A stretch of DNA of 64,000 nucleotides from Micavibrio sp. Its GTDB lineage: Bacteria; Pseudomonadota; Alphaproteobacteria; Micavibrionales; Micavibrionaceae. The stretch covers positions 1-64,000 of the forward strand of contig JAPJRC010000002.1 of NCBI GenBank assembly GCA_030824805.1, given 5' to 3'. The translations under genes and the position numbers were made by a program. The notes under the pieces were generated by a model. The model saw only the letters and a list, made by a program, of their open reading frames with translations. It did not search any database and had not been told where the DNA came from. Positions 59,061-64,000 of this stretch are shown here, in pieces (the stretch's first letter is position 1; every line of letters starts with the position of its first letter).

Positions 59061-59942
59061 CTATCTGTATTTGTCCAGCAGTTTACGAACGCTGTCCGCA
59101 ATTTCAGGATCGGCAAGACCGTATGCGATGTTCGCTTCGATAAAACCGAGCCGTGATCCGCAATCGTAATCCTTGCCTTCGAATGTGATGCCGTGGAAAG
59201 GCTGGCGGCCTATCAGTTTCGCCATGGAATCCGTCAGCTGGATTTCGTTGCCTGCGCCGCGCTCGAAAGCGCTAAGATATTCAAACACTTCCGGCTGCAA
59301 GATATAGCGGCCTGTGATGGAAAGGTTCGAAGGCGCATCTTCCGGTTTAGGTTTTTCTACCATCCCTTTGATGCCATACGTGTTTCCATCTTCGGAGGAG
59401 GGATCGATGACGCCGTATTTGTTGGTTTCTTCTTTCGGCACGGGCGTGAGGGCCAGAACATTGCCGCCGACTTTTTCGTAGGTTTCAACCATCTGCGCGA
59501 GGCAGGATTTCGAATTCGGTGTGTGTACGACGACATCGGGCAGAAGAACGGCGAACGGCTCGTCACCGATGAATTCCTTGGCGCACCACACGGCGTGACC
59601 AAGGCCCAGAGGTTCGTTCTGGTACGCAATCTTCAACGCGCCATCGGGCAGGTTGGAGGTGATAAGTTTTTTCAGGATGTCTTTCTTGCCGCGCTTTTCC
59701 AGCGTGGCTTCAAGCTCATCATGTTTCTTGAAGTGCGTGATCAGCGCTTCCTTGGAAGGGCTTGTGACAAAAATAAATTCTTCTATTCCGGCTGCGCGCG
59801 CTTCTTCCACGGCATGCTGGATCAGCGGTTGTTCGCCCACGGTCAGCATTTCTTTCGGAATGGCTTTGGTGGCGGGAAGGAAACGGGTGCCGAGACCTGC
59901 GACGGGAAACACGGCTTTGCGGATTTTCTTGATCTGTGTCAT
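59061..59942 (-). CDS. galU: UTP-glucose-1-phosphate uridylyltransferase
   Basis: 293 residues from the ATG at 59942. The nucleotide-binding N-terminus AVFPVAGLGTRFLPATKAIP and VEEARAAGIEEFIFVTS are typical, as are NEPLGLGHAVWCAKE and GNEIQLTDSMAKL. The enzyme makes UDP-glucose for polysaccharide and lipid-linked sugars. It starts 31 bases after the dnaJ-like gene and is followed by chpT after 47 bases. Confidence 0.95.
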   Translation of the reverse strand: MTQIKKIRKAVFPVAGLGTRFLPATKAIPKEMLTVGEQPLIQHAVEEARAAGIEEFIFVTSPSKEALITHFKKHDELEATLEKRGKKDILKKLITSNLPDGALKIAYQNEPLGLGHAVWCAKEFIGDEPFAVLLPDVVVHTPNSKSCLAQMVETYEKVGGNVLALTPVPKEETNKYGVIDPSSEDGNTYGIKGMVEKPKPEDAPSNLSITGRYILQPEVFEYLSAFERGAGNEIQLTDSMAKLIGRQPFHGITFEGKDYDCGSRLGFIEANIAYGLADPEIADSVRKLLDKYR

Positions 59943-59973
59943 GGCGTCTTTATTGCACTGCAATACGGTAAAA

Positions 59974-60432
59974 TCAAGGCTGTTTTAAGAGTAAATCCTT
60001 GGCGGCGTTAATCTTTTTCGCCAGCCAGTCGGAACCTTCCTGATCCGGATGTACCTTTTTCATCAAACGGATATGGGCTTCCTTGATTTCTTCGGGCGGT
60101 GCGCCGTGGGGCAGGCCCAAAACCTCATAAGCCTCTTTTTCTGTCATGGGGAGGTCGGACACAGGGTGTTCCGGTATTTCATCACCGGCATTAATGGTTT
60201 TCTGGGCACGGGTCCGCATATAGGCGATGCCGATAGGCCAGAGCGCGGCGAGGATGGCGATGGCGGCGGGCAGGCGCCCCGTAACAGCCAGAAAAAGGGC
60301 GGCGATCCCGATAGATCCGCCGATGATGGAAAGCAGCATGGCCTTGATCTGGCGCGCCTCGGCTTTGAGGAAAAAGCGGTACAGGGCGGCAAGGGCGATA
60401 AATGCCCCGATGAAAAGCAGAAGATAGACCAT
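59974..60432 (-). CDS. Membrane-anchored DnaJ-domain protein
   Basis: 152 residues. Three hydrophobic segments (about 2-16, 32-51 and 56-71) precede a C-terminal J domain (about 95-152) with the essential HPD motif in KKVHPDQEG. The J domain is short and ends at the protein's end, as in DjlA-like inner-membrane co-chaperones. It could recruit DnaK to the membrane. First gene of the operon with galU and chpT. Confidence 0.87.
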   Translation of the reverse strand: MVYLLLFIGAFIALAALYRFFLKAEARQIKAMLLSIIGGSIGIAALFLAVTGRLPAAIAILAALWPIGIAYMRTRAQKTINAGDEIPEHPVSDLPMTEKEAYEVLGLPHGAPPEEIKEAHIRLMKKVHPDQEGSDWLAKKINAAKDLLLKQP

Positions 60433-60489
60433 GACCCTTTATAATATATTCCCTTTCCGCTGTCATGACAGGCGTTATAGGATTACAGC

Positions 60490-62241
60490 ATGACACACGC
60501 CCAAAAGCTTTCCGATCTCCGCGCCGTCCTGAAATCCGAACAGGTGGACGGGTTTTTAATTCCCAGAGCCGATGAATATCAGGGCGAATATGTGCCTGAA
60601 AGTGCGGATCGCATGCGCTGGATTTCCGGCTTTACGGGATCGGCCGGCATCGTGATCGTGCTGGCCGACAAGGCGGTCGTGATGAGCGACGGGCGATATA
60701 CCATTCAATTGAAGCAGCAGATCGATGCTTCTCTGTTCGAAACCGATGATTACACCAAAACCACGGCCAGCGACTGGATACTGAAATCGGCGCGCGAAGG
60801 CGCGGTCATCGGATACGATCCACGGCTGCACACGCCGCGCGAAATCAAATCGCTGGCCGAAAAGGGATTGAAGCTGAAGCCGCTGGACGCCAATCCACTG
60901 GACGCCGTCTGGAAAGACAGGCCCGCAGCGCCATCCGCCAAGGTGGAATTGTTCCCGATGTCTTCCGCCGGTGTGTCCGCGCAGGACAAGCTCGATCAGG
61001 TGGCGGGTGAGCTCAAATCCAAGAAGCTGGACGCAGCCATCATATCGCTGCCGGATTCCATCGCATGGATGCTCAATATACGTTCACATGACATTCCGCA
61101 TATTCCGGTGGCTTTGTCGTATGCCATCGTTCACAGCGACGGCACGCTTGACTGGTTTATCGATGGCGGCCGTGTTGATGAAAAGGTGCGCGGCAGTTTC
61201 GGCAACCGCGTTTCCATTGTGCCGCCGGAAGGGATCGAACAATCTATCGCCGCGCTCAAGGGCAGGAAGGTTCTGGTGGACGAACGCCGGACATCCGTGT
61301 GGTTCACGGAGCTTTTGAAAAAACATGGCGTGGCATGGGTGGACCAGAAAGATCCCAGCATCATTTTGAAAGCCCGCAAGAACGAGACCGAGCGACAGTC
61401 TATGCGCAACGCGCATATACGCGATGGCGTGGCGGTGACGAAATTCCTGAAATGGTTGTCCGAAAACGGCGTAGGTAAAACGGAAATCGATATAGAGCAA
61501 AAGCTGGAAGAATTCAGACGCGCCGCACCCGAATACCGCGATTCCAGTTTTGACACGATTGCGGGCTTCGGATCGAACGGCGCAATCGTTCATTACCGCG
61601 CAACGCCCGCCACAGCCAAGACGCTGGAGAAAGGCAACCTGCTGCTGCTCGATTCCGGCGCGCAATATGTGGATGGCACCACCGATATCACACGCACGGT
61701 CGCAATAGGCGAGCCGACGCGCGAGATGATCGAACGTTTCACGCTGGTGCTGAAGGCGCATATCGCGGTGGCAACGGCGCGCTTTCCCGTCGGTACGACA
61801 GGCGCACAAGTGGATGCGCTGGCGCGTGCGCCGTTGTGGCAGCACAATCTCGATTACGCGCACGGCACTGGGCACGGCGTGGGATGTTATCTTTCGGTCC
61901 ACGAAGAAGCCGCAAGCATTTCGCCGCGTGGCATGGACGCGATAGAAGAGGGGATGATCATCTCTAACGAGCCCGGCTATTACAAGGAAGGCGAGTACGG
62001 CATTCGCACCGAAAACCTTGTTCTGGCAGTGTCCGATGGGGTTTGCGATGCCACAGGCAAGCAGATGCTGGCTTTCGAGACGATCACATTTGTACCGTTC
62101 GATATAAAACTTATAGAGCAGGGGCTTCTCAGCGTTGAAGAGAAGAAATGGCTTGCGGCTTATCACCAAATAGTCTTTTCTAAATTAGAAAATTTGCTGG
62201 ATCAGGAAACAAAAGACTGGCTTTCCAACCAGCTTGTATAG
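60490..62241 (+). CDS. Xaa-Pro aminopeptidase (M24 family)
   Basis: 583 residues, the long M24B type with two creatinase-like N-terminal domains and a C-terminal pita-bread domain. Metal ligands are visible in LLLDSGAQYVDGTTDITRTV (two Asp), GTGHGVGCYLSVHE (His), SNEPGYYKEG (Glu) and RTEN (Glu). It removes an N-terminal residue preceding proline, recycling proline-containing peptides. There is no signal peptide. The cysteine peptidase gene follows after 30 bases. Confidence 0.94.
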   Translation: MTHAQKLSDLRAVLKSEQVDGFLIPRADEYQGEYVPESADRMRWISGFTGSAGIVIVLADKAVVMSDGRYTIQLKQQIDASLFETDDYTKTTASDWILKSAREGAVIGYDPRLHTPREIKSLAEKGLKLKPLDANPLDAVWKDRPAAPSAKVELFPMSSAGVSAQDKLDQVAGELKSKKLDAAIISLPDSIAWMLNIRSHDIPHIPVALSYAIVHSDGTLDWFIDGGRVDEKVRGSFGNRVSIVPPEGIEQSIAALKGRKVLVDERRTSVWFTELLKKHGVAWVDQKDPSIILKARKNETERQSMRNAHIRDGVAVTKFLKWLSENGVGKTEIDIEQKLEEFRRAAPEYRDSSFDTIAGFGSNGAIVHYRATPATAKTLEKGNLLLLDSGAQYVDGTTDITRTVAIGEPTREMIERFTLVLKAHIAVATARFPVGTTGAQVDALARAPLWQHNLDYAHGTGHGVGCYLSVHEEAASISPRGMDAIEEGMIISNEPGYYKEGEYGIRTENLVLAVSDGVCDATGKQMLAFETITFVPFDIKLIEQGLLSVEEKKWLAAYHQIVFSKLENLLDQETKDWLSNQLV

Positions 62242-62271
62242 AGTTTAAGACGTTTTTGTTTGCGGGGGAAA

Positions 62272-63195
62272 ATGCGGTTACGCCACATTTTTACGTCACT
62301 GGCTTTGCTGGCAGGGAGCGGGTATACCGCGACCGAAGCCCCTGACAAAATCACACAGCATGCGGCAAATGTGCAAACAAGCGCTGTCGGCCGGACGGAT
62401 AAAGACCTTTTTACGACAGCATATAAGTCGTTGATAGCGCCGAAACGGGAGCTTGCGTTAGGGCCATCCGGTTTTTCCGAATTCACACCGAAAACATTCC
62501 ACATCACAGCACACGCGGAATTCTGCAAACGCTCCGCCAACCATTGCGCTGCAAATTATGACACGGATGTCTATATTCCTCTGACACAGCATCTTCTGGA
62601 TGTTTTGCACAGCGTTAACACCGGGGTGAACAAGTATATAAAACCCAAGCACGACAACGAGAACTACGGAGGCGATTATTATACGGTTCCAACGCCTGGC
62701 CCCGATGGCAAAGCATACGGGGATTGCGATGACTACGCGCTGACCAAACTCAGCATTCTCGAAAAGTTTATCCCGAAGACAGCCATGTCGCTGGCGTTTG
62801 TCCATATCTTGAAAAACGGTGAATATGACGGAGCGCACGCAATTCTTGTGGTGCGGACGTTAAAGGGCGAACTGGTTCTCGATAATCTTTCGGACAAGCT
62901 TAAATCGCCGCAGGAAACAGGATATAAATTCATTGGCATGACGGAACCGCACAATCAGGCGGCATGGAGGGCTGTTAAGCTTCTAGGATCGGGAGAGCCT
63001 GTCCGCGCGATGGATTTTTATACAAGCGCCATGCGCTACAGCGCGACGAAGCCGCCATTCCTTACACCTCTGGATGAGAGCGTTATCAACGGGATGATCG
63101 CGAAACAAACGCTGCCGGCTTATGTGGGCAATCATGCGTTTATGGATGAGGGCCGGAGGGAAAGGCCCAGCCCTCTCATGGTCGCTCCATCCTAG
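62272..63195 (+). CDS. Transglutaminase-like cysteine peptidase (C93-type)
   Basis: 307 residues from the ATG at 62272; a TTG at 62260 is unlikely. A Sec signal peptide (about 1-20) is followed by the catalytic domain with Cys152 in YGDCDDYALTK, His189 in GAHAILVVRT and Asp204 in VLDN, the BTLCP triad. In some bacteria, members of this family (LapG-like) cleave adhesins at the cell surface. No LapD or adhesin gene is in the window, so that role is only possible. The middle of the protein has two extra cysteines. Confidence 0.88.
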   Translation: MRLRHIFTSLALLAGSGYTATEAPDKITQHAANVQTSAVGRTDKDLFTTAYKSLIAPKRELALGPSGFSEFTPKTFHITAHAEFCKRSANHCAANYDTDVYIPLTQHLLDVLHSVNTGVNKYIKPKHDNENYGGDYYTVPTPGPDGKAYGDCDDYALTKLSILEKFIPKTAMSLAFVHILKNGEYDGAHAILVVRTLKGELVLDNLSDKLKSPQETGYKFIGMTEPHNQAAWRAVKLLGSGEPVRAMDFYTSAMRYSATKPPFLTPLDESVINGMIAKQTLPAYVGNHAFMDEGRRERPSPLMVAPS

Positions 63196-63202
63196 AAACA
63201 CA

Positions 63203-63224
63203 AAACCGCCCGGAAGGGCGGTTT
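63203..63224. terminator. Bidirectional terminator
   Basis: AAACCGCCC-GGAA-GGGCGGTTT serves the cysteine peptidase gene on the plus strand and rpsU on the minus strand. Confidence 0.88.
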
Positions 63225-63250
63225 CGATTTGGTAGACTAAGGCTGTACGC

Positions 63251-63451
63251 TTAGTCGCGGTCTTTGCGCTTGCGCTCGACTTTTCTCCAGCGGCGGACTG
63301 CTTCCGACTTCTCGCGCTTCTTCTTTTCAGAAGGCTTCTCGTAGTCGCGGCGCAGCTTCATCTCGCGGAAAATGCCTTCGCGCTGCATTTTCTTTTTCAG
63401 AACGCGCAGGGCCTGCTCGACATTGTTATCGCGTACGGACACTGTAACCAA
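63251..63451 (-). CDS. rpsU: 30S ribosomal protein S21
   Basis: 66 residues: VSVRDNNVEQALRVLKKKMQ, then FREMKLRRDYEKPSEKKKR and a very basic end. The length is normal for S21, which sits on the small subunit near the decoding platform. GAGGTGATTT precedes the ATG. It has its own terminator. Confidence 0.97.
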   Translation of the reverse strand: MVTVSVRDNNVEQALRVLKKKMQREGIFREMKLRRDYEKPSEKKKREKSEAVRRWRKVERKRKDRD

Positions 63452-63546
63452 ATCAAATCACCTCTTTCTCTTTTTCAAATTGCATGGGCTAAACCATGCA
63501 TATAGGCTGCTTTCCTACAGACAATGCTGTGGAATTGCAAGCGCTT

Positions 63547-64000
63547 ATGATTAATAAGAAAATCGATTATAGCAAAAAATCCGTGCTCCGGCAATGGGTT
63601 ATGCTGACATTGGCCCTTATTGTCCTGCCGATTCAACAGGTTAACGCGCAAAACAATGCGCCTGCCAATCCGGAAATCGCTACCCCCGTATTGTCCAATA
63701 CCGCCAAGACGGCCTATGGCGCGCGTATTATGGTGGTAACCGCACATCCCGAAGCAACGCGTGTGGGATATGAGGTTCTGAAGAGCGGGGGCAGCGCGGC
63801 GGATGCCGCCGTGGCTGTTCAGTTGGTGCTGGGGCTCGTCGAGCCGCAATCGTCCGGCTTGGGCGGGGGCGGGTTTGCGCTGTTTTACGATGCCAAGACC
63901 AAACAGGTGCATAGCTTCGACGGCCGGGAGACGGCACCGTCACAGGCGGGGCAATATCTGTTCCGTGGTGAAGACGGCAAGCCGATGGAATTCTACGATG
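63547..64000 (+). CDS. Gamma-glutamyltransferase (N-terminal part, partial)
   Basis: The first 151 residues are present; the gene continues to the right. A signal peptide with hydrophobic core LTLALIVLP and cleavage near VNA-QN shows export. The family N-terminus follows: SGGSAADAAVAVQLVLGLVE, SGLGGGGFALFYD and FDGRETAP, where the substrate-binding Arg is located. The enzyme hydrolyses or transfers the gamma-glutamyl group of glutathione in the periplasm and cleaves itself into two chains; the cleavage Thr lies outside the window. The start is the first in-frame ATG, with only a weak binding site. Confidence 0.9.
   Translation, partial: MINKKIDYSKKSVLRQWVMLTLALIVLPIQQVNAQNNAPANPEIATPVLSNTAKTAYGARIMVVTAHPEATRVGYEVLKSGGSAADAAVAVQLVLGLVEPQSSGLGGGGFALFYDAKTKQVHSFDGRETAPSQAGQYLFRGEDGKPMEFYD

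Noticed and set aside
1..64000. CRISPR arrays, tRNA, rRNA and insertion sequences
   Set aside because: No regularly spaced repeats, no tRNA- or rRNA-like sequence and no transposase frame were recognised on either strand.

Overview
The window is a stretch of alphaproteobacterial chromosome of moderate GC content. The evidence is a ChpT-type histidine phosphotransferase, a gene-transfer-agent-type three-helix holin, a ROSE-type RNA thermometer before hsp20, and a type II (eukaryote-like) isocitrate dehydrogenase. A Micavibrio/Rhodospirillales-like lineage would fit, but genus cannot be read from this sequence alone.

Region 1 (about 0.1-16.4 kb) is a podovirus-type virion cassette. An S24 (LexA/CI-like) repressor is divergent from a plus-strand series: two unknown proteins, a small head protein, portal, Bbp19-like protein, scaffold, major capsid, a small capsid-proximal protein, tail tubular proteins A and B, a gp14-like internal virion protein, a beta-helix tail fibre, a possible small terminase, large terminase, a membrane protein, SleB-type endolysin and 3TM holin. 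No integrase, replication gene, RNA polymerase or large ejection protein is present. Three accessory insertions interrupt the cassette; they include a PilZ protein and a secreted charged protein, both on the opposite strand. It is either a reduced prophage or a domesticated, GTA-like particle.

Region 2 (16.4-27.1 kb) holds housekeeping genes: nhaA, a periplasmic one-cysteine MsrB, an isocitrate dehydrogenase whose cofactor loop predicts NAD+ use, epmA, folD, a YggT protein, an HExxH protein, an orphan winged-helix regulator and acnA, followed by an AT-rich membrane-protein gene.

Region 3 (27.1-32.6 kb, minus strand) carries three adjacent genes for tandem-repeat proteins with units of about 65-70 residues. 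Two of them share an N-terminal domain but carry different repeat families. This is the strongest candidate for an undescribed system in the window. Two further unknown genes lie upstream.

Region 4 (32.7-42.9 kb) contains cheZ, prmB, an HU protein with a histone-H1-like lysine/alanine tail, a DUF2795 protein, a DUF488 gene coupled to a topoisomerase IB gene, a PAS protein, a pilin-like envelope protein, hsp20 and lepA.

Region 5 (42.9-50.4 kb) is an accessory block of envelope or secreted proteins. Four tandem minus-strand genes encode single-span proteins carrying seven SH3-like units, each with a cysteine pair. Next come an I78-type protease-inhibitor lipoprotein and three more unknown proteins, one of them a large Gly/Ala-rich hydrophobic protein.

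Region 6 (50.7-64 kb) contains purH, a complete chemotaxis operon (cheA-cheW-cheY-cheB-cheR, CheA with a C-terminal receiver), a dnaJ-like/galU/chpT operon, an Xaa-Pro aminopeptidase gene, a transglutaminase-like cysteine peptidase gene, rpsU and the start of a gamma-glutamyltransferase gene.
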